Positions 10,857 through 21,800 of a DNA stretch of 64,000 bases are shown in pieces. Source of the DNA: Augochlora pura (taxonomy: Eukaryota; Arthropoda; Insecta; Hymenoptera; Halictidae). The position numbers and the translations under genes are program-made. The stretch covers positions 21,017,640 to 21,081,639 of the forward strand of contig NC_135781.1 in NCBI RefSeq assembly GCF_028453695.1. The letters are read 5' to 3'. The notes under the pieces are model-generated. The model worked only from the letters and a program-made list of their open reading frames with translations, made no database searches and was not told the DNA's origin. Position 1 is the first letter of the stretch; every line of letters starts with the position of its first letter.

Positions 10857-11580
10857 GACGTTGAATGCTATAGGAGTTGTCGGCGAATGGTGTAGCTAAG
10901 GTTATTACAAATATAATTTCAATAAATTTTGATGCTTTAAAATTCTTTAATGTTAGCATCGTTACTAAAAATGGTGTGAAGATTTCCATAAGAAAAATGC
11001 GTCATACCTGATTACATAATACTAAATTACACACAATGGGAAATGTATGTTTGCCAGATAGGCAAATCATGTAAAATTTTAGTATGGCATTCAACACGTT
11101 AAGATATCTGAAATTTATCAACGTTATTAAACTGAGAATATTTCGTTTTATTATATTTCGTAATTTTATATGCAGTTATGAATATTTGAAGGCCAAGTCG
11201 AAAAAGCAAAACGAATAAATAAGATAAATTTTATGAAAAAACTGTATATGAGATGAACAAAAAGCTTTCGTTAGTCGCCATTACATCGCTTACATTTATT
11301 TTTTAGGTACAGATTTTTCAAAGAAATTGCTACAATTCACTGGTTAAATGAAGTTACAAAAGCGAAGAAACAGCAAGAATATTGCTGACAACAAAGTGCA
11401 ATTCTCCAACAGATTTCTTTCGAAGAATGAAATATAGTGGACCACCTTGATGCACCACAATGACCATACCACCGGAAGCCAGCTGATTTCGATGCCTGGT
11501 AGACTCGCGTTTATCGCGGATCCAGGTCCAGGCGGGCGTGTTTGAGTGGAGCCTCTCGTCATCGGACAATGATATGCCAC
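10857..11580. other. AT-rich intergenic stretch, nothing recognised
   Basis: AT-rich to about 11340, then rising GC toward the next island. Short frames on the - strand at 11344-11580 lack any recognisable domain. Confidence 0.45.
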
Positions 11581-11721
11581 TCTGCGGTGGTTGGGTTAAT
11601 TAATTAGCCGCGGTGACATCTCGATGAGTTCGCCTCGGTCATGGTATATTGTCGAGGCGGCCCAATGGGAACACGAGAGAACGAGAAAGATGGAGCAGGA
11701 ATCGGAGCCGAAGACAGAAAC

Positions 11722-11723
<2 letters not shown>

Positions 11724-11752
<29 letters not shown>
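11724..11752 (+). repeat. Microsatellite (AG)14
   Basis: Uninterrupted AG dinucleotides, 29 bp. Confidence 0.9.
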
Positions 11753-11756
<4 letters not shown>

Positions 11757-11876
11757 TGAATAACTAGCGACGCGATCGAGCGAGCGAGCATGTAAGCTAA
11801 ATACAGCTCGGAGATGGTTGACTTGATGAAATCATGCCGCGAGAATTAAATGGGGGATACCCGTGGCGTGTGTCGT

Positions 11877-11896
11877 CGTCGTCGTCGACGACGACG
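11877..11896. repeat. 20-bp perfect palindrome of GTC/GAC units
   Basis: CGTCGTCGTCGACGACGACG, centred on GTCGAC at 11884-11889, created by a GTC array meeting its complement. It could form a cruciform. No known function. Confidence 0.8.
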
Positions 11897-12799
11897 GCCG
11901 CCGCCGCCGCATGTGGAGCCGGAGGACTCGGCACGGGCTCCAATTGGCGGGAGCAAGACAACGGTAGGAGTTGACTGCAGTGTATACACAGTTAATTAAG
12001 CCGGAGTACCACGGCCGGGGGTGAGCGAGGAGGTCGGGAGGTGTAGGAGATCGGTAGAATGGCAGACAGAGAGGAAGATGGGCGCGCGAGCAAGCGAGCG
12101 AGCGGCGGCGCAAAGAGGGAACGCCGGGAATGGTGGTGGGCGAAGCGGGAAAGGACGAGGCCAACGCAGCGGCGGGAGCAAGAGAGGGACGAACAATTTT
12201 GTCCTGTGGGCTGCGGAGGTAATTTGCTCTCTGGATGTGCAGTCTCAGCGGCTCTCAACCGGATATAGCGAAACGCTGGCAACCGCCGCCGCTGCCGTTG
12301 CCGCGTGTCGGCGAACCGTTGTCGACCGGTGATTTCGAAATCCCGTTCCGCACCGCCGTTTAAAAGGAAAGTTATCGTCCCTTTGTCGATCCGCCGCTTT
12401 GATGACGCCCTTGGTCATTGATATTACCCCGTAAACAAGAACGACCCTTCGATCGCCGATGTTTTTTTCCGCGGGTCCCGGTTTTCCCGCTTTGCCAGCC
12501 GGGATTATTGCACGATTGTCACGCGCTTTCGAAGATATTGCGAAAAGCGAAATTGGGTTTCCAACCGGCAGGGGCCCCGATCTCCGACCGTTCCGGACTC
12601 CAATTGCAAAATAATATCAGTGCGGGCTTTTTTCCGAGTTTGATAAACGCCATTGTGACCCGCCGCATGCGCGAATCTTCTCCGATTTGATTCGCCGCGG
12701 TTTGATGGAGCTTGCGGCTTTTTCTGCTTTGCACTCAATTGCGTTCGCGGATCGGGCCTAAGAATGGTGTAGTACTTGCCCTCCGATTTGGACCATTAA

Positions 12800-13720
12800 G
12801 CGCTTTTATGATAGCTCATGAATGTGTCAAATTTTAATTGAAACTTTTAGTTTAACATCCGCGAATCTGTCATCTGTGTATATTTTAATAGATTGTTATT
12901 TCTTAAAAAATTTGTATCTGCTTGTAAAATGTGCTTACTGGCTAGAACACACTACTGGAATTACTTTAATTAACAATATATTACCCAAGAAAATTTTTGG
13001 GATATATTGTGATATAATTGTATTAAGTATAGACGTCACGTTAACCCCTTGACGTATTGTGTGTCAGTAAAATTATGAACACAGCATTTCGTCTTCGATT
13101 ATACCAATTTCGGGTAAGCAAAAGATTACTTTCCAAAACAGGGAAATCCATATCAAAAATCGTGATTACAATCTAAATACACCATTGGTGAGATTTTAAC
13201 AATTGATTGATTAATTTTCCAGTTATTTAGTTTTATGATTATAGCATATATGTTATATACACCTTACCTCTTAGGAACATTTAAGAATAGTCTAGGACAA
13301 TTGGAAAATCTCGAAATAACTATGATAGATGGTGGAACGATGCAACCACCATGAGTACGCTAAGTGTAAACAGTTGTCACAATTATGTTTCAACTAGTAC
13401 ATTGTCTGCAATAATTTCTATAATCGCTGTGATTTTCGCGTCACCTATATGTGAATGACGAAATTATTTGCACAGATTTGAACGATAATTTTTAGAATGA
13501 TCTATAAAGTCTCGAGAAGGAGCTCTAAAATGAGCTTCTCACCTAACCTTTGAAATAATTTCGTTAGAATCGATACATTGTATTTCAATCATTTCCATTA
13601 TTCTCGACGATATAATAACGATATTGTCGATACATCGTTAACGATCAATAAGATGTCTATAGTAACGCGTTTACTCTCACCAACGATCATGCTTCCTTAT
13701 AGCGGATCGCAGCCAGTTTT
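12800..13720. other. AT-rich intergenic stretch
   Basis: No exon or RNA gene is visible. TTAACCCCTTGACG at 13041-13054 is a lone TTAA-element-like terminus for which I could not find a partner. Confidence 0.45.
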
Positions 13721-14640
13721 CAGAGCGGCTTAAGCGCCAGTAATCTGGAAGAACGTCCTCGAGAGGCTCCGGACAACCCGCTGTGAGTTTTCCCAAAACC
13801 TGTCGCGCGATTTTGTGCGGTCGACAATGCCGATGCTCAAACAACACCACCCGTGGCTACCGTGGACCAAACAAACTTTTCTTCGGACTCTCGAGACCGA
13901 AACATATCGACACGCTTTTCGATCCCATTCATTCACGCCTGTCCCGGTTTCGCACCTCGTCGACGTACCAGCAAGCGGATCGGAGAAAATTGGAGCGGAT
14001 CTTGCCGCTCTAAAACATCCTCAATGGCCGATACAACGAAATTAGACTTATCTCGGTGATCGAGGATCACCTACGGCGCAGCTGCATAGTCCACAGCCGA
14101 GGATCCGCGTCCGAGTGAATGGACCCTCCCGTTTCTCTTTTATTATCCCGCCGGCTCCTGAGAATCATGTCCGATTTGCAAACTGTTTCCTCCGCGTTGC
14201 TCTTTTCGACGGCAGAAGACACGCGCCATTGTAAACGGCCGATCGGACCCAATCGCTGATCTACAAGACGCACCACAATGAAGATCGCAGACGGCCCCAC
14301 GAACCGAAATTCAGAGTGGCTGTACTGTATTTAGGCAATTTCGAGTTTGCTCCCTTTATTGGGGATAGAATGGGATGTCTTGTTCGACCGTTCTCGAAAT
14401 TGTTGGAATCGTGGTCGGCCTCTGGAAGAACCGAAATCTTGGTCACAGTGTTTACGGGACTGTATACGATTTCTTTTAGCAGTTCCCGGCGAAATCTTAT
14501 AGGATCCACGACATGCGGGTGATGTTTCAAACGTTTTCCGACTGTATTATATGCTTTTATACGTGGGATCATAGATAACCGTATGAGAGAGAATAAAGCA
14601 ATTTTTAGTACTTTAAACAATAAAAGTATCCGCTACATCC
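13720..14640. other. Mixed-composition intergenic block, no gene
   Basis: Moderately GC-rich to about 14300. Three overlapping + frames (13783-14059) and two - frames (13730-13936 and 14067-14300) compete, none with a recognisable domain. The longest - frame (14261-14620, 119 residues) is likewise unrecognised. Confidence 0.4.
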
Positions 14641-14651
14641 ACGGATGGTTT

Positions 14652-14700
14652 TTAACCTTTTGCAGTCGAGTGTAGCTTCTGATATGGCGCGAAAGATTCC
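14652..14700 (+). mobile_element. Single terminus of the TTAA element family
   Basis: Begins TTAACCTTTTGCAGTCGAG and continues with TGTAGCTTCTGATATGGC. This matches the inward reading of the right end of the 10609-10856 element (TTAATATTTTGCACTCGAG, then TGGCGCCTCTGAGGTGCC). The opposite end was not found, so this is a truncated or heavily diverged copy and its right boundary is arbitrary. Confidence 0.45.
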
Positions 14701-15023
14701 TATCATATTTCTCAAAACTTACAATATCAAATTTGTCTGTATTCAATAAGGTTTTCAAAAATGAATATCTTCTATGAACGTAGGACAGATATTCTGCTTG
14801 ATTAAAAGCATTTGGCTAGTGCTAGCAATGCAATATTTGATTTATTATCATTATTTTATACCACAAACCTCGCCTACAAGACTTTTGATTTACATTTATA
14901 TGATGCATTATGTACATTTACGTTTATAGATATTTCTTTTACACTTATTTTAATACTAATAATACGATTGCTACTTTCAACAGATGATTTTGTTTGTTTA
15001 ACTAACGTTCTTATACACTCTAG

Positions 15024-15039
15024 CCCCCCCCCCCCCCCC
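15024..15039 (+). repeat. Homopolymer C16
   Basis: Sixteen consecutive C residues in AT-rich surroundings. The length may be uncertain in the assembly. Confidence 0.85.
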
Positions 15040-15359
15040 AGATTTTTCTTAATGGTTTAACGTCATGATTGTAACATTGTTACAATTTCAAAAAATTTGT
15101 ACACATTGGTTTAGTTAAGTTTGCGCATTAATCGTGCCATAAAATGTACGTTTTATATATTTATTAGAAAAAACTCATAGAAATAGATTTGACGGGCTTA
15201 GAAAATAAAGGGAGAAGTAAACACTATTGATATGAAGTAATCTATAATCAGAATTTCAAGCGGTAATAACACAAAAGTGAAGACACATGAAATGCGGTGT
15301 TCCTTCTTGCAACCGCAGAATTTTCGGGGGGAAGAGTTCGGAGAAAATTCTCTTATCTC

Positions 15360-16150
15360 CTGAGCAAGCCTGAGATGTATCAGCAGCACCCCCGAATCCG
15401 TCGAGCAGGTTGGAACGTTGAACCGTAACGGTTACCTGAGTTTTTCGAGGGAGCGACGAATCTTCTGCAGGATCCGTTGAGCTCGGTCGCAGGATCAGCG
15501 TTCAGGAAATTAGCTAAAACTGGAGCTAAGTGCCTGCCTTGCCCTCTAACCGGGCCGTGGCACGGAATAAACGCGTCGATCTAACTCCTCGGCCCGGTCC
15601 CCCGGATCCTACAGGCAGATATTTATCGCGGTAAGTGGGATCCGGTTAAATGCAACTTCTGATCTGATTTCTACGGGGCCTAAAAGCCTTTTCTCTCCCT
15701 GTTCTCGTGCTGGGCACCACGAGCTAGATCTCGTGACCGAGATTGCGCCTCTAGTGGAAAGCGGCGCCGTTCGACGCGCGTTCCTTGTTAACGCGTGTAA
15801 ATGCGACGCGAGACAAGGAACACGTGGGAACAATCGCGTACAAAAGCTCCCGTGTGGATCTACCCGGTTTTATGACGATCCATTGTATCGTCGCCCGTCC
15901 CCGTCGCTCTACTGCATTCCGGATCGAGTACTTTGTCGCAGATGGTTCCACGGATGTATCAAACCATCATTGTCTACAATTATTTCCAATGACTACACCG
16001 TCGAGTTGCAGCGAGTTGAATCTCTTTTCATACAATGACCAACGCAATTGTACACATTGTTTCTAATTTCATCGTAATCCTTTAAGCGGGGAGATCGAAG
16101 AAGTCGTACTCTCCTTTGTACTCGATCGGTACAAAGAATCTCTCGATCTG
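15360..16150. other. GC-rich intergenic block, no gene
   Basis: A block of raised GC. Frames at 15733-16038 and 15785-16066 (+) overlap those at 15609-15833 and 15751-15951 (-), and none shows a domain. Nothing else was recognised. Confidence 0.4.
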
Positions 16151-16159
16151 CTTGATAAC

Positions 16160-18540
16160 CACTCGAAGAAATATTGAGCGAAGAGTTTTTAATGTTCATT
16201 ACATACATACATATTATTTAGTTTCAGCAATATACTATTGTTATATTATAATAATGTTATATTAATAGAGTTTGTTGTAATTTCTATAAACATCTTTGTA
16301 AACGAAAGGCGCAATGCGGTTTAATGTATTGTATCGCGTACTTAACTTCCGTAGTACTGTATAACTAAAATGTACAATAGATTTCAAGAGTTTATTGGAA
16401 TTAGAGGTAAACGAGATATAAGAAATCTATTTTAGCAAACATCAGCAGACTTTGTCATTTACGGGGAAAACGTATACTGAAAAATTAAAAGAAACTAATA
16501 ACTTTGATACGTTAATTACAATTTGTTAACATTATTTATGGGTAGAACAGAATTGCACTTGACTTCTGCGTCTTGTAATTAATACAAATAATATTTGTTT
16601 TGCATAAAGTTCCACAATCAAATTAAATGTCCAGTAAGTTTTCATTTTACGAACAAACTAAATCGACCATTTCGTATAAATATCAGTTCACAAAAATTGA
16701 AATACTCTTCGTTGCTGTAAAATTCTCCAGAACTGTGTACGAATTCGATACGTTGCGTTCCGTTCTTTGGTCCGATGATCGAGATCTACATCTCGGTGGC
16801 AGATTTCGATCTCGATTCTTTTTCGGATCGAGCATTTTTTTCAGCGAGTTGGCTTCGCGACAAAGAGATACGCAACTAAGTAGAGGTTGCTGCTTGTCCG
16901 GAATGTCGCGTCCGGCTTCGAAATTGTTTCTTTTCGGTTCGCGCACCGAAAAACCAACACACAAAACAAATCCCGGTTTCCCATTCCGCATTCGATTCCG
17001 CGTATCGTCGTTACCATTTGGCGTTTTAGCCCAGGGGGAAGTGTACGCCCACAAAACCGCGACACAAAAGATATCCGCCTGTAGCGAAACAGTAGCTGCT
17101 CAAAATCGATCCAACTAAATCGAGGCAAATTATACGTTGCGAACGAATTCATCGTTCTTCCGTTATAGAAAAAGCCTCCCGGTCGGTCCGGGACGCGTTG
17201 GTCCCGATTATAATTGCTCCGCGATATAGTGCGTCGGGTTTGCCGGACCTCCTCCTAAACGGTGGCTGTTAGCTATGATTGGACTTTTCTGAATGGCCTG
17301 TGGCAAATACTATCGTTCGTCACTGTAATTCAACTACCGCGCAAAATACGTATAATCTTCGTGACGCGTTAACGGCTTCGACTCTGTCTATGGCACTATT
17401 ATTTCCTCTCTTCATAAATAAAATTAGCTAGCGGACATCGTTAGGTTTCATTAGCTCGTTCACTGTCTAAGTTTCCACTTTTCCATTCTTGATCCTTAAC
17501 TGTAGTCGCTGAGTATGGCAGACTGCACTGCAAATATTATTGCGTGTTAATGTTTTCTTTCCTTTGTAGGTTTAAATCTTTTTCTACGTATAACAATAAA
17601 TTTATTTGCAACAACAATGTGTTATGTTTGTCATATTTAATTTTTATATAAAAATGATTATCATACTAATTTTATAAACAACATATTTTAGTGAAAGTCT
17701 AACAGACTCCGTGTTAATATTGTTGTCACAAAATCGGATGCTAGCAGTTAAGGGTTAAGTATTGACTGTTTGTCGTCATTTTTCTGGCGTATTTTTTGCC
17801 GTCAATTTTAATTCATAACTGTTTTAAATAAACATTAAGCAGTACTGATTGTATAAAATTTGTTTATTATCCACTCGGATATCAGGTACAGTTGCCAAAC
17901 TACAGAGCCCATTTATATAAATATGATACGAATAATTTAATCAAGAGTTCTTACGTTTTTCCAAAGAAAGAAAAAGTATACAATTATATACATTTAATCA
18001 ATCACCTTGTAACGAATCATTTAAACCAAAGATTGTCAAACTCTAAATAATAAGTCGAATAAAGCGATCTGTTTGAGATTTTTTATATTAAACTTGTTGA
18101 AACTATGAAAATCTTATCATAAGAAATGATTAAATAAATTTCTTAATTCAAATAAATTTAGTGCTTACAATAGTCAGTAGATGTACTGTAAATCGGATAC
18201 AATGCGACGATAAAATATCTCAGTAACATGTTACAAAAATGTTAAACAATCAGCTGAACGAACCATTTAAACTCCGAGTGTACAAACGCTAAAATCAAAT
18301 TCGCTCAAATTCAATCTTCAGGAGTCAATTTTCAACTTAGGAATTTCTTTTAGAATCTAACGCTCCAAATACTACAAATAAGTAAAAAAATTGACCGCTG
18401 GTCGTCGAGTGTTCAATAACCCACGCGAATTAACTCGCGAAGTTCTCCATATATTCACGACTTACATGACCGGTTAAACCAATTCCAAATAATCCTCCAA
18501 GCCGCGTGCAACACTGGCTTCCTCAATTATTCAACAATTA
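16160..18540. other. AT-rich intergenic stretch upstream of Rx
   Basis: AT-rich except for a mixed patch at about 16730-17300, where a 163-residue + frame (16627-17118) overlaps two antisense frames and shows no domain. The remainder has dense stops in all frames. One weak TTAA-bounded candidate lies at 17496-17751. Confidence 0.45.
17496..17751. mobile_element. Possible degenerate TTAA-bounded element
   Basis: TTAACTGTAG at the left faces its near complement, CTAGCAGTTAA, at the right. The two inverted ends share about 10 bases, and the 256-bp length is close to that of the 10609 element. Similarity beyond the first 10-11 bases is weak, so chance pairing is possible. Confidence 0.25.
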
Positions 18541-18797
18541 GACAGCATTCGTTAGCATAAAAGCGTGGAACGAACCGCGGACCCGGAAGCGAGCATAATT
18601 CGGCGAAGAACAACGAGATTATACGAGCGGGCGACGGACGCAACAGGATCGAGACGAAGCAATTACCGCGAGAGAGGAGTCGTCGCGATCCCCTCCTCGC
18701 GGCAACCGTGCGGTGGTGGTGCGCGAGGGTTAAACGGCTTAACGACCGTGAACGACTGTCTTCGAAAAATTACTGGCGCAGGAGCCGGGGGGCTTGG

Positions 18798-18848
18798 CGC
18801 ACGCATAGCACAGCAAAGCATAGCATAGCGTAGCGTGGCATGGCAAAG
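18798..18848 (+). repeat. Imperfect GCATA/GCGTA pentamer array
   Basis: Units such as GCATA, GCACA, GCGTA, GCGTG and GCATG repeat at about 5-base spacing over 50 bp in the Rx 5' flank. Confidence 0.6.
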
Positions 18849-19795
18849 GATAGCGGGACGGAGTAGAGCAGAACAGATCGGAGTATAGCGCTGCGAGTAG
18901 CGCGCGCAAAGTCGCGGGTGCACGCGAGACGGCGGATTCAGAAGCAACGTAGGAGAGGCTCCGCGTAAGCGGTAAGCTTTACCTCATTTCTGGCAATTAC
19001 AGGGAATGCCAGAATCCGCCGCAAGAATCAAGCCGCGCCGGTCGCCGAGCATGTGTGCCTCTCGGTTCGTCTGTGTGCGGCGTCTGTTCAGCGGAGCTAC
19101 CCCTCCTAGCGTGTGCGCGCACAGCAACCTCGAACCCTCCGGCTCGCACACAGGCGAAAGCGACCCGCACACGCGCACAGCCGAGCCGGTGTACCCGCCG
19201 GTATCACGGAAGCTCGACTAGAGGCCACCTCTTCTACCCCTGCGAATTAACCCCACCACCAGACCGCAAGGGAGGGTTGACCGGCGCCTCTCGCGATTGA
19301 GCACCACTGTTTCGCCATGTTCTCGGCTCCCGGCACCCATTGGCCCGCCGACCAGGCCGCGGCCTCGCCGATTCGTCGCACGAAGCCACGCCTCCTCCAA
19401 CGGCGCCTGGACCACCTCTTTCGGTCCTCGCCGAGTAGTTGTGTGCAGCTACAACAAAGGCCACCCCGCCGAGCCGACAGCCGAGTAGTCCTCGTTGGCA
19501 CGACGCACGCACAACAGTCTCGACCCTTGCCGGCGATTATTTTGTCCGCTTTTTCACCGCACCACCACGCTGGGACAGTGCAAATTGCGATCGCTGGCTC
19601 GATGACCGTGCGAGGAGACCGTTCCCAGCGGACTGCGTGGACCCTGTGGGCCCAGATCGAACGTACAACGATCCTCCTGGAGTATAGTGTGTAAAAAGGT
19701 CAGCAAAGCACTGGTTCGCACAGCAAACGCAGGAAAGACTGCAGAATATTTGGTGCGATCTCACGCTGGTGTCCAAGGAGCGAGATCTAAGTTCG

Positions 19796-20080
19796 ATGAT
19801 CGAGTGTCAAGGTGTTGTGCGTTGAGGGTCTGTCATGAGACACGTCCCGGCAGTGCCGATAGCCGAGTGTTAACTGGACTGTCGCATGAACTAGGGAGAA
19901 ACTCGTTGGGATCGTCGTGGATGATCCGGTCGCGGCTGATTTGCGATTAGTTCGATTCGGTGCGAGGACTTCGCAGCGGAAGCGCCTGTCGCGTGGTAGC
20001 GTGGTAACGTCCCCAGGATGTTTGCTCAGGCTGGGAACGCGTGTCCAGGACAATCGGTTCGTGCGTCGGTCGAGTATTAG
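19796..20080 (+). promoter_or_regulatory. Cluster of five short upstream ORFs before Rx
   Basis: Complete ATG-to-stop frames lie at 19796-19825, 19835-19873, 19886-19894 (only ATG AAC TAG), 19921-19950 and 20018-20080. All end before the Rx start at 20176. If the Rx mRNA leader extends this far, scanning ribosomes would meet several upstream starts, which generally lowers main-ORF translation. The leader boundary is unknown, so the regulatory role is inference; the frames themselves are read directly. Confidence 0.4.
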
Positions 20081-20175
20081 TGCGTTGGTATAAGGATCGC
20101 TCGGAAGATCCTGTCGTCGCCGGGATCAGTGGCCTAAGTAGTATCGGTTCGAGGGTCGGACTTGGATTTTCGACG

Positions 20176-20350
20176 ATGGACTCGCAACAGCTCGTTGACA
20201 ACGCATCGCAGAACAGCCAGGACATCGTCCTGCCAAAACCCGCCAGCAGTACGCCCAGGCACAGCATCGACGCAATCCTAGGACTCGCTAACAACAAGAG
20301 AAGTCACCAAGAAATGGAGGATAGCGCCCGGGACACCCAGGAGAATACTG
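20176..20350 (+). CDS. Rx: Retinal homeobox protein Rx, coding exon 1 (octapeptide)
   Basis: First coding exon of a paired-like homeodomain transcription factor. In other animals Rx acts in the nucleus in anterior head and brain patterning (eye field in vertebrates; brain and clypeolabrum in flies). The exon encodes 58 residues plus one base. HSIDAILGL at residues 29-37 is the Rx octapeptide (eh1-like), a motif that recruits Groucho-type co-repressors. The start is the first ATG after an in-frame TAA (20005-20007) and has A at -3 and G at +4, a good context. The 3' boundary is ACTG|GTAACG at 20350/20351, giving a phase 1 intron that joins the GT at 48419 to complete a Gly codon. Residues around the octapeptide are Gln/Ser/Asn-rich and probably disordered. 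The exact donor is inferred from phase agreement and needs a transcript. Confidence 0.88.
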
Positions 20351-21330
20351 GTAACGTTGCTTGTCATAATCGAATTCACAAATATTGACTCACCCACATA
20401 TTTTGCTAAATACTGCTCTACCTATATTACATTATTTCAATGTTTCAGATATTATTTTATTAACTCAAACTTGTCATGATATCTTAAGAAGATAACCGTC
20501 AAGTATAACTCGTTCGGCTATTTTCTCATAGGCGACCGCATTCTGGATTTTATTCTGACGTACACAATCTTCTAGTATGCAATCATAATATCCAATTAAC
20601 TCTAATTAGCTGTTTACTTTGCTTTGAGCCTCGCAGTAGTTTTTACAGAGTAACGCGAATTTTTCATGGCTATTAACTATTCGCGTACACAACTTGTACG
20701 TGCAACAAAATGCCCAACTTGATTATAACTTTATAACACGAGTCAATTATCCTGCAAAATGTATTTCTCTAAAACATCAAATTACAAATGAAGCACAGCT
20801 TGTTAATTCAAAAACAATGTAGGATTAAGTTCTAGGATATAGCTTTTTACAGTAAAGCAACAGAAATTTGTTTCAAAATGCTGGGTTCGAAATAAGTGCA
20901 TGAACGTGCGAACATCAAGGGTTTGCACTGATTGGAATTATTTAGAAACATTTCAATGTTGCAACATTTCGAGATGTACCACGAGGCAAAGGATTCTGTC
21001 CGACGGGCACGCACGAGCCTCGCGCGTCTACGTTGCAACCCCCTTTACTAGATCCAGACCACTGGAACCCAAATCCCAAAACGGCTCAAGTTACCCCAAG
21101 AGACTTATTAACAAAGCAGCTTCGATCAATCATTTCATCCAATTACCGGTCTCGATGTTATCCGTCGTTCTCTCAGCGACTTTGATTTGGCGCGGCGTTG
21201 ATCCCCGCGAACCTTCTGCTGAAGATATATAGGTACCGGGAAACGTGCAACAATAATACAATTGTCTAACTTGTTTGATATACTTTAGAACACTAGATAG
21301 TTTCAGTCTCCTATGTTTTCTTTCTTCCCC
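20351..21330. other. Intron 1: AT-rich start, nothing recognised
   Basis: AT-rich sequence after the donor, with a small GC-rich patch at about 20980-21230 carrying a 110-residue frame (20900-21232, +) that has no recognisable domain. Confidence 0.45.
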
Positions 21331-21339
21331 TTAATGCGG

Positions 21340-21800
21340 TTAATAAGTATTCGAGGCGAACAGAGAGCCTGTTATTAGCGACATTATTGTCCCGATCGCG
21401 ATTAATAGCGCGCTAGTTAAAGGAAATTGCGATGACGCTGTAGATAATCCGGTCGTCGTGGAAATCTTAATGTATTTTGCTCGCTGATTCCGTAGCGCGA
21501 CGCTAATTAGGGGAACGCATTAGTAGCGCGTTCGGCACCGCTCGCTTTGAAATCGGCGCTAGAAATCAAGGAACAATCGCGCGTCGCGTCGCGTCGACGG
21601 GCACGCCGAGAGTTTCCCGAGGGGCATTTTCTCCTGATAGATTAAGCCGCGCTCGTTTGTATAATTTTTCATCTGATTTGAATATCCGACGCGGTCTACC
21701 TTCTCCCGCGGGGAATTAATAATCACGAACAAGCGGGAATAATAAATAGTTCCTTGCGATTATCTAATTAGCGGAACAAAGTGGACGTGTCGGTTTAGAA
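21340..21800. promoter_or_regulatory. Intron 1 CpG-rich island with TAAT cores, candidate enhancer
   Basis: About 460 bp that is CpG-rich yet dense in TAAT/ATTA homeodomain-type cores. It includes two CTAATTAG palindromic sites (21503-21510 and 21764-21771), GATTAATAG and GAATTAATAATC. (GCGTC)3 lies at 21581-21595. No open frame of note. Proximity to the promoter and motif density suggest a cis-regulatory element, possibly autoregulatory. This is inference without conservation data. Confidence 0.3.

Larger units (their letters stand above)
11580..12800. other. CpG-rich island with simple repeats
   Basis: About 1.2 kb with high GC and CpG. It contains (AG)14 at 11724-11752, a GTC/GAC palindrome at 11877-11896 and a GCC/CCG-rich patch at 11893-11910. 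Overlapping frames on both strands are Arg/Ser/Pro-rich and carry no domain. This is likely regulatory or structural sequence rather than coding. Confidence 0.4.
18540..20175 (+). promoter_or_regulatory. CpG-rich 5' flank and leader of Rx
   Basis: The 1.6 kb immediately before the Rx start codon is continuously CpG-rich and sharply different from the AT-rich DNA to its left, as expected for the promoter region of an unmethylated developmental gene. No canonical TATA box stands out and the transcription start cannot be placed. The Rx frame has an in-frame stop (TAA, 20005-20007) upstream, and no in-frame ATG between that stop and 20176. Open frames in this block (such as 19317-19694) overlap one another on both strands and look like composition artefacts. 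A degenerate GCATA/GCGTA pentamer tract lies at 18798-18848. Confidence 0.55.

Noticed and set aside
16627..17118. 163-residue frame on +
   Set aside because: Overlapped by 123- and 103-residue antisense frames. Composition is mixed with no recognisable motif and no splice context.
20041..20175. Upstream extension of the Rx frame to a GTG at 20041
   Set aside because: No in-frame ATG exists between the TAA at 20005 and 20176. The ATG at 20176 has good context and starts a typical Rx N-terminus.
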